A stretch of 64,000 bases of DNA from Mauremys mutica (taxonomy: Eukaryota > Chordata > Testudines > Geoemydidae), in the NCBI RefSeq assembly GCF_020497125.1, contig NC_059072.1, forward strand, positions 70,315,697 to 70,379,696, in the 5' to 3' direction. The notes under the pieces were generated by a model. That model was not told the origin of the DNA, searched no databases, and was given only the letters and a program-made list of their open reading frames with translations. Below are positions 21,041 to 31,289 of this stretch, one piece after another. The translations under genes were made by a program, and so were the position numbers. Position 1 is the stretch's first letter, and each line of letters begins with the position of its first letter.

Positions 21041-22090
21041 CTGCTCCTACTGCACCATCTACTGATGTCTCAGCTCTGGCCATTGCAACATCGGTGACTG
21101 ACTCTTCATTCTGACACTTTCCACACAATTATTTTGAACAGTTTTGTATGGTCGTTAACAAGGAGATGTGGCTATTGAAAGAAAGAGACTCAACCTAAAA
21201 TACTTTAAAAACTGGGATAGTTCACACATGCACTGACAGTTGAATATTTTAAGAAGGTCAACTGATAGACTTCTGAACTGGCAGCTTATCATCAAAATGT
21301 CAATTGTCTATTACAACTGATCTACTGGGCTAATTGGTTTGTTTACCACGGTAGCTATGTCCTGGGTTAAAAGCTCACCTCATTCTTTTTAAAAAAGAAA
21401 GGAATTTCAGTCGGAATTCCCTTAAGGCATACGGAAGCCGATTCATACACTATTCATTTGTGGTCATATTTGCTGCTGTGCAATGGAATGCCTTTCTGAG
21501 GCTATGGTTATTGCAAACTTATTGTGAAATAACTCATTACACTTTATCTCCTATGGTAGGAGCATTTATATACAGAGGGCTAAAACACAGGAAACCTTTC
21601 AGTTACTAGAAACCGAAACTATTGGAAGATGAAGGCAAAAGCCTTTGATATATATTAAAAAGGTATTCAAGTAGAACCATCCTTTCATCCATATTGAGTC
21701 AGGAAAATGTGTGGTAAAAAAGTTGACAAAGAGTTTATAAGCTCACAGCTATTTCATGTCCCATCACAAGACTGTATCTTCTCGTTCTGCCAGAGACAAG
21801 AACATATAATTGTTCAGGAAATGGAAATTGCTTCTCTCTCAATCTTTCTTCACAGACTCTAAAATCATGTATATTGTTTTTACCTCATAGCATTACTTCA
21901 TGGTAATAAGCAATTCAACAGATTATGTACAGAGCATCTGCTTCAGTTATGAAAAAAGCATCAAGCCTAGATAATGAGATATTCCTTTTTAATTAGAGAG
22001 AAGTTTCTAGTTGTCATTGGCCAAGATGTTAAAACTGCTGAGTTACTTTATCCCCTAATAAAAAATTGATCATTAATTACAAAAGCATAG
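21041..22090. other. AT-rich, apparently unique sequence
   Basis: No transposon ends, LTR signals or coding frames of note. There are short A-runs and modest AT richness throughout. Confidence 0.45.
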
Positions 22091-22095
22091 CTGCA

Positions 22096-22662
22096 TTTCC
22101 CTCATGTGATGCTGTTGCAAAAAAAAGTCAAATGTCATTCTGGGATGTATTAACAGAAGTGTCGTATGTAAGACATGGAGGTAATTGCTCTGCTCTAATC
22201 GGCACTGGGGAGGCCCCAGCTGGAATACTGTGTCCCATTTTAGGTGCCACACTCAGAAGGACATGAACAACCTGGAGAGAGTCCAGAGGAAAGCAATAAA
22301 AACGAGAAAACAGTTAAGACAGAAGTGGGTATGTTTAGTCTACAGAAGAGAAGATTGTTATGTCCCCACACAATCTTCAAATATGTAAAAAGTGGTTTAT
22401 AAAGAGTACAATGATCAACGGTTCTCCATGTTGCCTGAGGGTAGGACAAGAAGTATTTGGCTTAGTTTACAACAAAGGAGATTTAGGTTAGATATTAGGA
22501 AAAAACTTTCTGATTATAAGGATAGTTAAGTACTGGAATAAGTTACATAGGGAGGTTGCGGAATCCCCATCATTGGATGTCAGACTTGGTCTACTTGGTG
22601 TTGTCTTTGTGTGTGGGGAATGCACTAGATTCCAGCCCTACATTTCTGTGATTTCTATGATC
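22096..22662 (+). mobile_element. CR1 LINE 3' part
   Basis: Sense CR1. GCTGTTGCAAAAAAAAGTCA marks the end of ORF2 coding (family frame ...AVAKKS). It is followed by GGAATACTGTGTCCCATTTT, GAGAGAGTCCAGAGGAAAGC, GGATAGTTAAGTACTGGAAT and GGAATCCCCATCATTGGATG. These lie in the same order as in the CR1 copy at 62796-63275. It ends near ATTTCTATGATC, the CR1 3' repeat. Parts are deleted and shifted, so nothing can be translated. Confidence 0.85.
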
Positions 22663-22959
22663 AAAAGGGGTGGTTGAAGGAACTGAGGAACTAAGCAGTA
22701 ATGGTACAATAGTGACATAGATAAGGAGCATCCGAACACACACAGTAGCCAAGTTTATTGCCATGGAAAGACAACACCTTGGCCTCAGCGCTGATGACAT
22801 AGGTGTTTTGCCAAGGCTGAGAAGAGAGAGAGAGATCAAAGAGAACAAAAAACCACTAGAGCACTCTGGGTCTAGAAAAGGGTGAGGGTTGAACATGTGT
22901 GTGACAGAGAGGCCCAGAGCCAAAGGGCAAAGGGTTCACTGTTCTTTACAAGCAACTCC

Positions 22960-23790
22960 TGTCTCAAACCTGACAAACTGACTACACCTAATATACCTCT
23001 TTCATGGCATTTATCCCTGGAGGGTATCATGTGAGGTCTCTAGTGAAAGCTTGTAATCTATCAACACTTATAATAATTGTGATATGCATGTACAGGCAGT
23101 ATTTAAGGAATAACATAACTATATTGAAAATTATGCCCTGATAACTCATGTCTCAGTGAGGGCCCATTCAAGTAGCAGGGAGCTGATAACCTCCCTGGCT
23201 AGCCAATGACATAACCTATTGCTCAGTTGTCCACCATTGCACCAACCCAGAAAAGTGAATAGAAAACCAACAAACATCAAAACCACTTGGAGATAAAAAG
23301 GAATGATAAGACAGTGAGGGAAATGCCTTGTCTTGAATAAAGACCAATGATTAAATATGACAGAGTGGAGAAAGAACCTCTGCTTACATTTACTGAGGAG
23401 AGGAGACATCTTGCTGATCAGGAGTGTTTCATGAAAGTTTGAAACCTGATTCCTGTGAATCCAGCCAGCTCTGCAACAGACTGAACTTTGGGGAAGCAGG
23501 GGGAGGAAACCTGCTCTATTAGATAGGAAAGGTAACTATTAATAAGTGTGAGCCCTTGGTCGTGTTTTATTATTTTGTTTTTTATTTGTAACCATCGGTT
23601 TACATTATTCTCTCTTGTTTTAGTGGAACCTCTCTTCTTTCTTAAATAAGCCTTCTTTTGTTTTTATTATAAGTGTTCACAAATGGCATGTGTTATACAG
23701 GAGAGTGATTTAACAGGATCAGGGGCCTAGAGTTCTTTTTATAGATTTCTGGCAGGCTATTGACAGCCTTTTGACAGCATGTATTTCTTG
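22960..23790 (+). mobile_element. Probable ERV LTR, sense, ends unclear
   Basis: Carries GGGTATCATGTGAGGTCTC and GCTTGTAATCTATCAAC, close to the U3 text at 33474-33505 of the 33382 LTR (GGTATCATTACAAAG, CTTATAATCTACTGAG). Further right are ATTTGTAACCATCGG and CTTAAATAAGCCTTC, resembling R/U5 of the same family. I could not fix the TG/CA ends or a TSD, so limits are rough. Confidence 0.45.
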
Positions 23791-23956
23791 GGTGAATAAT
23801 AAGCGATCATTGTGGCTCTGATGTAAAAACACCTGTTTTCTAAGCACCCCTGGTAATTAGCTGCATGGATTAGCATATGGTAACTGCCCATCTCCTGCCA
23901 TTTACAGGTAGTTTACTACATACTTTAAAGAGAAATAAAGACAATGATATTACTAT

Positions 23957-24821
23957 GGGTATGGCTACACTTGCAGCTGTACAGAGCTGGGAGTTAAACC
24001 TGTGTTCGTACAGCTGAGTAGGGAAAGCGCTGCAGTCTGTCCACACTGACAGCTACCAGCGCACTGTCGTGGCCACATTTGCAGCATCTGCAGCAGCACT
24101 GGGAGTGATGCATTATGGGCAGCTATCCCAGCATTCAAGTGGCTGCAAGTGCTTTTCAAAAGGCGGGGTGGAGTGTGACAGGGAGTGTGGGGGAGAGAGA
24201 GAGTGGATTTTTGGAGCCGACACTGTGTCAGCAGCTGCCTTGCAAGATCCGACCTCCTCCCACACCCCTCTCTCACTCACTGAAAGCAAACAACAGCTCT
24301 TTGTTTTTTTCCTCACAGACCAGATAAGCAGCTGCTCCAAACGGACCCCCCTCCTGCCCGCCAGCCACGCTGATTCTCTCCTCAAGCCCCCTCCCTCCCG
24401 CTCTCTTCAAGCAAACACTAGCTGTGGGTGTTCCAAAGGGAGCCCCCCTGCCTCTGCTCATTCACAGCAAACAGGAGCTGTGTTTGTTTTTTTGATAAGC
24501 AGCTCCCGAGCCCGGAGTTCACAACAAAACAAAGAGAGGCATCACAACAAAAACAAAGAGTGGGACCTTTTACTTAAAAGGATCATGGGAAGCTTCCGGA
24601 GGTCAGTCACAGCGTACTAAGATTATTCCCTGTTAACACTGGCGCCTCAGCGCTGCAGCAGCAGCGCTATACTCTTTATTCCTCTCGGGGAGGTGGAGTA
24701 CAAGCAGCGCTGTAGCCACGGAGATACAGCGCTGTATGTGCCTTGCCAGTGTGGACGGGGAGTGAGTTACAGCGCTATAAAGCCACCAACAGCGCTGTAA
24801 CTCTCAAGTGTAGCCAAGGCC
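23957..24821. mobile_element. Large palindrome-ended MITE
   Basis: Left GGGTATGGCTACACTTGC and right CTCAAGTGTAGCCAAGGCC are inverted repeats, and TAT occurs on both sides. The right arm has repeated AGCGCTGTA/TACAGCGCT palindromes (24700-24800). The centre contains GCATTATGGGCAGCTATCCC and CTTTTCAAAAGGCGGGG. There is no transposase. The 183-codon plus-strand frame at 24069-24620 has no family motif. I cannot name the superfamily. Confidence 0.7.
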
Positions 24822-25026
24822 TATGTTTACGGTTCAGCTAAATATTAACATCTCCCTTTGATCTCTGAATTAACAGAATTCAGTGACAGACAGGAACCGT
24901 TTGGTTACATTGTCAACAATATATATGTAAACACGCACAAAAAATACAATCATTATTTACTAATATGTCTCTAAAGGTTGAATCTGGGTTAATTAGCCTG
25001 TTAGTGCTTAACTCCTTCTGGCTCAG

Positions 25027-25787
25027 TGTCACACTGGGGTACAGCGCTCCTTTGGGAGCAGGGGATCTGGGATTTCCGAGAGTAGCTGGTGTCAAGGCTG
25101 GATATCACATGGGAATGATTCTAGCGGACTCAAGAACTGGAGCACACATCTTGTTAACCTGCAAGGCAAAGACAGGGCTGGCATAGCCTGGAGGAGAATG
25201 CTTACTTGGCTGAAAGACTGGTGGCGTTAGGGAGCTAACACCCAGTTAGCAAAGGCAACAGTCCCTCTTGCTAGAAGCAAGGGGTAATGAGGTGAACTAT
25301 CACAGCACAGCCAGAGGCTGCCCAGGAAGAGTTAGAGAGCTGACAGGCAGGAAAAGGGACACAGAGAGAACATGCGGCAAGCAGCACAAATGTGGAGGTT
25401 AGCTGGACTGAGGGGTACATATGAAAGCTGTGAAGGAAAGATTAAGGTGTAAGACAGACCCATGAGTGTAGGCCTTCTGGTCATTTTTGTCCTTTATTCT
25501 ATGTGCTTTGTACCTTTGAGGGAATGAGACAATAAAGTTTGTTCTGAAGACACTGTTTTTGAGTAGCTAGTCATGAGTCCTTGGCATGAAAGGGAATATA
25601 GATGCCCAGTGCAGTTGGGCCGATTGCATTAAACACAGTTGCGAAGTGGGAGGCCTGCAGTCCAAAAATTCCATCTAGACCACAGGGTTTCACCCAAAGT
25701 GAGGTGCAGAAAACCTGGCGGGTCACTTAAAGGGTGCAATAGAGAGGGACTAAAACAGGTCTAAGGAGCCCCGTAACAGCCATAACT
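25027..25787 (+). mobile_element. Possible LTR (weak)
   Basis: Starts TGTCACACTGGGGTAC and ends CCCCGTAACA. It has a polyadenylation signal (GACAATAAAG at about 25529-25538) followed by a T-rich and C-poor stretch. No TSD matches at the proposed ends, so the limits or the call may be wrong. Confidence 0.3.
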
Positions 25788-25789
25788 TT

Positions 25790-26900
25790 ACACATTCACC
25801 TCCTTACAAATATAACAGTATCATTTTGTGGCTAATTGCAAGGCTGCAAAATATGCCATGATAACATCAACTATGGTTCTCGTTCCTCCTCTCATTGAAG
25901 TGGAAGGGAAACTCCCACTGAATTTCAATGAGAGCAAGATTGGCCCATAGTCCACTAACCTATTAGTAAAAATAGTTCAATGATCTTCATGATAGGAGAA
26001 GAGGAGTTTTTCAGGGACAGAAAAAAAAAGATGATTTGTGAAATTTCTTTACTTCTTACAAGCCTTGTTCCATATTCATGTGGCACAGAGTAAATATACA
26101 GCATGGGCAGCAGAATCAAGCTAACAAGATATGATCTCAGTGGGGTTATTCAATGCAATAAAACACAGGCAGGCATGAGAGGCACACCCTCACACAAGCA
26201 ATATCAAGGGGAGAGTCAACCATTAAGTTATTTCATACAGTGTGGCTGTCAGCATGTAGAAGCACCTGCTATTATTACGAGCAATTTGAGTCAATTTTTT
26301 CTGGCCATTATGATTCACATGGTGCACCTTTTTATGATTTAGGCATTATCCCTTGGTCTGATCCTATCCCTTTATTCCTCCCTTCCCACAGTGCACGCAT
26401 GCAGGGCTTTTGAGATTGCTTTTGAAAGATGTCATACACCTGAACCTTTTCTGCTATAACTCCTTTAGTGGCCATAAATGATCATATTAAGGCATTTTTG
26501 AGAGATCCGCCATACATCTCTGATAACACCATAGTATCCTAAGCTCCTTTGGAAGCAGGACATTAGGCCATTGAATAACTAATGGAATGACAGTGCTTTC
26601 TTGTTGAACACACCGGCAAAATTCATTTCCCTGGAGACCACACATGCTTCATGGGTTAATATTGTGTTTTAATCTATTGCTGGTTGCAAGAAAGCTATAT
26701 CTGTACACTTTACCACTCACAAACATCAGTACAAAAAGCCAAGGTGTTATATGTGAAATAAGGGAGGCAGTTAATGATGGTAAGCACTAGCAAGGACAAT
26801 GCTAGAATACTGATCTTAAATGGGTATTGATAAAGTAGAAAGATTCCAAAGTATTGCCACAGATATTAAATGACCTAGAAGAAGGGGAATAAATAGGCAC
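25790..26900. other. Mostly unrecognised sequence
   Basis: A short fold-back lies at about 25890-25945 (TCTCATTGAAGTGG...CTGAATTTCAATGAGAG). Otherwise I see no element ends, RNA gene or coding signal. Confidence 0.4.
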
Positions 26901-26909
26901 AGTCTAGAG

Positions 26910-27707
26910 CAGGGGTTCTCAACAAAATTTTTGGTGGCCTCAAAGGGAGGCCACCAACTCTTGCTGGTGGCTGTGCTGACAAATTTTTCCTTAAAAATAC
27001 TTAATTAACTTTAGGAAAAACATAAATATGCACATACACATGTCCCAATCATTGCAATTTATTGAATCTTTCTGCAGACTCAATAATAAAAATAATGTAC
27101 AGTTGTCTCTATTCTTTACTGGACCTAAACAGAATACAAACACAAATAAGGTGCTCTGTAGGTTCTTGTCTTTTTTGTGGTTTCTTTTGCTTTTTGGGTT
27201 GCTTTTTTATTTTTATTTTTACTTTTTTAATACTTGCTAGATAATAAGTCTGCTGCTGTGAAAAATGATATTAACAAACATACACATATCAATTTTCACA
27301 GCAGCAGACTTACTCAGTCCTGGCAAGCCCAGGGACAAATTAAGCCTTGGATGGCGAGGTCAGTAGGGAGGAAGTAGGGGATGGGGGGAATGCATGACGG
27401 GCTGGCAGAGGCAGCGGAAGCCAGGGACGATGGGGGTGTGAACCCTGCATGGCCAGAACTTGCTGCCCGCCACCCCAGGGCTAGAGCCCGACCCTACCAT
27501 CTCCAGGAAGGTGGGAACTCACTAGCTCCCTGCTCTTCCAGCATTTGTGTCTCCAGAGGGGGCAGGGTCCAACCCCTGCTGGTGGCCCTGGGGAAGGGAC
27601 CACTGCTTTGCCTCCCCAACCCTCTATCACTGCCCAGGAGGCTGTGGCTGCAAGAAAAACCCCTGGTGGCTGCATGCGGGCATGGTGGCCACATTCAAGA
27701 AATGCTG
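26910..27707. mobile_element. Non-autonomous hAT with exact 8-bp TSD
   Basis: Left end CAGGGGTTCTCAAC and right end AAGAAATGCTG are imperfect inverted ends. GTCTAGAG flanks both sides exactly (26902-26909, 27708-27715). The left half is AT-rich and the right half GC-rich, divided by a perfect 19-bp-arm hairpin at 27246-27311. Long frames in the GC-rich half carry no known domain. It encodes no transposase. Confidence 0.9.
27246..27311. repeat. Perfect inverted repeat (19-bp arms) inside a hAT
   Basis: AAGTCTGCTGCTGTGAAAA (27246-27264) is exactly complementary to TTTTCACAGCAGCAGACTT (27293-27311), with a 28-nt loop. It sits where the element's composition switches from AT-rich to GC-rich, so it may mark an internal junction such as the end of an ancestral element. 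Confidence 0.95.
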
Positions 27708-28023
27708 GTCTAGAGAAGAGAAAACACAGAAAGAGGCAGTTATTGTTGCTGTCCCCCCTTTGTTCCACTCTGGTAGAAGAAAAAGGAATGAAATATGAAA
27801 TAACTAAAACATAGTTAATCCTACCCCACCTGCCCTGGTCTCCTCTCCACTCCCAGTGTGGACAGCATTGCAGGGGGGAGAGAGGGCATGGCCAGAACAC
27901 ACAGCATCTTGGTGCTTGAACAAGTTAGAGGTGCTTCAGGGCTGCTCCAACTGTCTCTGAGGTTAAACCAGGTCCCAGATGTTCCCACATGGTTGTGGGA
28001 GTGTCAAAATGGCATAACACGAC

Positions 28024-28490
28024 CAGGGCCGCCCGGCGGGGGCAAGAGGGGCAATTTGCCCCAGGCCCCGAGCCCCACAGGGGCCCCCACCAGAGTTTTT
28101 CGGGGCTCCCGGAGCGGGGTCCTTGCGGGGCCGGGCGCAGGAGCTTCTCCGCTCCCGGACCCCCCGCTGGCGAATTACCGCCGGAGCGGGACCCGCCGCC
28201 GAAGTTCAGCTCGGTCTTCGGCAGTAATTCGGCGGCGGGGGGCCCTTCCGTTCCGGGACCCGCCGCCGAAGTGCCCTGAAGACCCGTGGCGGGGGCCCCC
28301 CTCCGCTGAATTACCGCCGAAGACCGGGCTGCACTTCGGCGTCGGGTCCGGCTTCGGCGGTAATTCGGCGGCGGGGGGGGGGGGGGGGGCCGCCGCGGGT
28401 CTTCGGGGCACTTCGGTGGCGGGTCCCGGAACGGAAGGGCCCCCCCGCCGCCGAAGACCCCGGGCCCCCGGAATCCTCTGGGCGGCCCTG
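28024..28490. mobile_element. GC-rich non-autonomous hAT with exact TSD (family of 20162-20646)
   Basis: Ends CAGGGCCGCCCGGCGG and GGGCGGCCCTG. AACACGAC is repeated on both sides (28016-28023, 28491-28498). The interior shows the same alternating AATTACCGCCG / CGGCGGTAATT motifs as the 20162 copy. It includes a poly-G run of about 17 at 28374-28390, which is a likely site of sequencing or assembly error. Frames of 128 and 243 codons across this element are composition artefacts. Confidence 0.94.
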
Positions 28491-28726
28491 AACACGACCT
28501 TTGCTCCTCTCCCAGGGTATTGCACCAAGTGCAGTTTGGCTGTACCCAAGGATCTAGTCAATTATATCTATGAATACATGAGACCCTAATAATCATTTTC
28601 AATGAGCATCAGAGGCCAAAGCCGGATCATCTTATTCACAGGGGCCAGATTTTCATGGTGCATCCATCTTACATTTTGTGTACATCCATCTTACATATGT
28701 AGACTTCCGGATACATGCATAGCAGA

Positions 28727-30116
28727 GGCCAGGTCTACACTTAAAAATGAGATCGACCTAACTACGTGGCTCAGGACTGCAAACTATTTCATATTCTCAG
28801 CACTGCAGTTAGATCAACCTAACCCCCAGTGTAGCTATGCCTAGGTCGACAGAAGAATTCTTCCTTCGCACTAGCTATCACCTCTCAGAAAGGTGGATTA
28901 CCCACATCAGCGGAAACCCCCTTCCATCAATGTAGGAAGCATCTACACTGTGGTGCTACAACAGCACAGCTGCAGCACATAGTGTAAACTGTGACATCCT
29001 GTACCCACGCCACCTTGTACCCCATGTTCACCACTTTTATATGGTTATGATGTATTTTGTACAAAGTATGCCTTGTGAGGTAGGATTTGAAAACTCAATT
29101 TACTGAACATCATTGTCCTGTTAAAATGTATGTATCAACATTGTATATGGAGCTATGAGGTTTTACTATATGATTGTTACCTAGAACTACAGCATATTTC
29201 AGTAACGTCTTCAGACCATTTTCTTAAAGACAAAGGCACACTAACACTCCAGCTAGGTGCTAACAGGCCATTACTTGCTTAATCAGAGATTCACCAGCAG
29301 GGGAGTTGTAAACAAGAAATTTACAATTTACCTGAAGGACAATTGGCAACCCACATACACCATGAAACTACTTGATCCCATGACCCAGCAAAGATTTTTC
29401 CAGTACAAAGGATCCGAGTATAAAAAGGAGAGACAGTGACCTCCTCATCACCTCTCTTCCCTCATCTGTGCTCATCGCAGCAAGATCACTTGAAAGACAT
29501 ACGTGCATCATTGAACTGGGGGTAGTCGTCCTGGCCTGAAGGTTTTCCAGTACAGACTATTGAAAACTTTTGGGTGAGAGAAACCTTTTTTCTTTTAAAC
29601 TTATTAGCCTTAGTAAAGTTTAGGAATTAGCTTGTGTGTTTCTTTTTATTTGTTTTGTAACCAACTTTGACTTTTATGTCTTATCACTTTTAAATCACTT
29701 AAAATCTCGTTCTCTAGTTAATAAATGTATTTATTGTTTTATTTAAACCAGTGTGTTTGGTTGAAGTGTTTGGCAAGCCCCCACTTGAGACAACAAGGCT
29801 GGTGCATATTCATTATCCTTTGCTGGAATGATGGACTCATTTATGAGCTTGTATGGGCTAATGGGCTACTAAACGGTACAAGATGCACATTTCTGGGGGG
29901 CAAGGCTGAGACTGAGGGATATGCAGGCATCACCCTGTATCTATTAATGTACTCAGCTGGGAGTGACTTTGTATGCTGGTGGCTGTGAGTGAACAGAGCC
30001 TGGAGGGGTTTGCTGTTCATTAGCAAAGCAGTATAAAAGGGATCCCAGGCTAGAGAGCTAAGAGGACACAGTAGTTCAGGTTGCTTCCTGGGGAATGTCA
30101 CATAAACATACCCTCA
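28727..30116. mobile_element. Palindromic MITE split by a solo LTR
   Basis: The left piece (28727-28989) starts AGGCCAGGTCTACACTT. It contains GATCGACCTAACTACG...AGATCAACCTAACC, CGACAGAAGAATTCTTCC and CAGCACAGCTGCAGC, and stops at AGTGTAAAC. After the LTR the end resumes as TAAACATACCCTCAG (30103-30116). Joined in thought, the end would read AGTGTAAACATACCCT, a proper MITE terminus. The same family is at 3738-4020. Confidence 0.8.
28990..30102 (+). mobile_element. Solo LTR (ERV-like), exact 5-bp TSD
   Basis: Starts TGTGACATCC, ends GAATGTCACA, and is flanked by TAAAC on both sides (28985-28989, 30103-30107). The TATA box TATAAAAA is at 29419-29426 and the polyadenylation signal AATAAA at 29720-29725. 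That gives U3 of about 455 bp, R of about 280 bp and a long U5. Terminal TGTGAC/GTCACA are inverted repeats. A 5-bp TSD fits ERVL- or spumavirus-like elements; 5-bp TSDs also occur in other classes. No internal genes are present, so it is a recombination product. It interrupts a MITE. Confidence 0.92.
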
Positions 30117-30384
30117 GGGTTTGCACCCACACAGGTCAGGCGCATGCAGTATTGCAACAGGGGAATGGGGAGGGGAAATCAATGGGAAGCAGTTGGCCTG
30201 AAGTCCATAGGACTACAAACACGTAAGATTTTGTCCTTGGAACATCTGTCCTGTTCCTAAGAAGAAAATGGAATGTTCTTTATCCCACAAGTCACTTTAG
30301 ATTCCATCGTGCTGGGTGGAACAAAAGGCACACAGCATTTTGCTGGACTGTGCCCTTAAATATCTGAAGGATTTAAGCATCAAA
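30117..30384. other. No recognised feature
   Basis: Short non-coding stretch between the MITE end and a CR1 fragment. I see nothing supportable. Confidence 0.4.
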
Positions 30385-30645
30385 AGGAAGGACAGCTGCT
30401 GCCTAACATGGGGCAAGAAGATATAGCTAGAAGCAATGGGCTGAAGTTAAGCAAAGGAAAATTTAGACTGAATATCAGAACAGTAAAGATCTATGAGATT
30501 GTAGAGTAGTTACCTAGTAACTAAACATGTGACTATTTAAAAATCAGACGAAACAAAGAGTTGGAGAACACAGTGTAGGGAGCAATCCTGCACTGGCAGG
30601 GAATGGTCTGCCTTGGATAACCTCGTAAGTCTGTTCCATCGCTAA
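30385..30645 (+). mobile_element. CR1 LINE 3' fragment, diverged
   Basis: GCAAGAAGATATAGCTAGAAGCAATGGGC...AGGAAAATTTAGACTGAATATCAG...CAGTAAAGATCTATGAG corresponds in order to the 3' part of CR1 (AGAAGCAATGGGCTTAAATTG... in the copy at 62796). It is heavily diverged, and the 3' terminal repeat is not clear. Confidence 0.65.
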
Positions 30646-30879
30646 CTTTTAGTATTCTCTGTTAACTACAGCTTTTTGTGCTCCACAGAGTTGAGCTAAT
30701 AAATACACAGGCCTTCCCCTTCTCTTTGCCAAGTCTATTTTATTCATGCCTAGTTCCCACTCTAATCCTTTTTGCTGCCATGCCTTTGAATGCAGTGATT
30801 GGATGCTGACATTTAGGGTGATCCCATTTCTGGGAAACTGTAAAATTTAATTAAAAAACTGCTTGTTTGGTTTTTGCTT

Positions 30880-30976
30880 AGATAATTATTGTAATGATAC
30901 TGACCTCCTTTGTAAAGATCTTTCAGATCCATGGATGAGAAAGGTGCAATATAAGCGCTAGATCTATTATTATTAT
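30880..30976 (+). mobile_element. MIR-like/CORE-SINE 3' tail
   Basis: CTTTGTAAAGATCTTTCAG, ATCCATGGATGAGAAAGGTG and CAATATAAGCGCTAGATCTATTATTATTATTG form the standard tail of amniote CORE-SINE/MIR-type repeats (TTTGTAAAGTGCTTTGAGAT... TATATAAG...TTATTATTAT). Only the 3' tail is recognisable. Confidence 0.6.
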
Positions 30977-31163
30977 TGACAGTGGGGTAGGCTGCTATGG
31001 GCCCCATGATCAGTTTCTCAAATGTTAATATGCTTGCCACTTCACACAAGATAAAAACACCTTTATAAGGTAGCCCAACTACTCTCCTGCATATCCCAGG
31101 ACAACACTTATGCACAGCCAGATCCCTTGTTCAGATTTCTGTTAGACATTGTTCACCACCACT

Positions 31164-31285
31164 AGGGTGATCAGATAGCAAGTGTGAAACACTGGGGCAC
31201 TTTTTTTTTTCTGTCCAGGGAGGAAGGGGAGGAGGTTGCCTAAATAAGACAAAGCCCATAATATCGTGACATTTGGTCACGCTAA
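31164..31285. mobile_element. Short TA-flanked MITE (mariner-like)
   Basis: GGGTGATCAGATAGC at the left and ATTTGGTCACGC at the right are imperfect inverted ends, with TA on both sides (CACTA|GGGTGA, CACGC|TAACC). A poly-T run (31201-31210) is inside. Size, ends and TA target fit a non-autonomous Tc1/mariner-type element. Superfamily is inferred from the TA TSD only. Confidence 0.55.
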
Positions 31286-31289
31286 CCAC

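Noticed and set aside
24069..24620. 183-codon plus-strand frame
   Set aside because: Lies wholly inside a palindrome-ended MITE; low-complexity Ser-rich translation and no domain.
27858..28589. Another 243-codon frame
   Set aside because: It runs across the GC-rich hAT at 28024-28490, which belongs to the same family; same composition artefact, and it crosses a poly-G run.
28990..30102. Full provirus around the 1.1-kb LTR
   Set aside because: Both TSD copies sit directly at the LTR ends, leaving no room for internal genes or a second LTR; it is a solo LTR.
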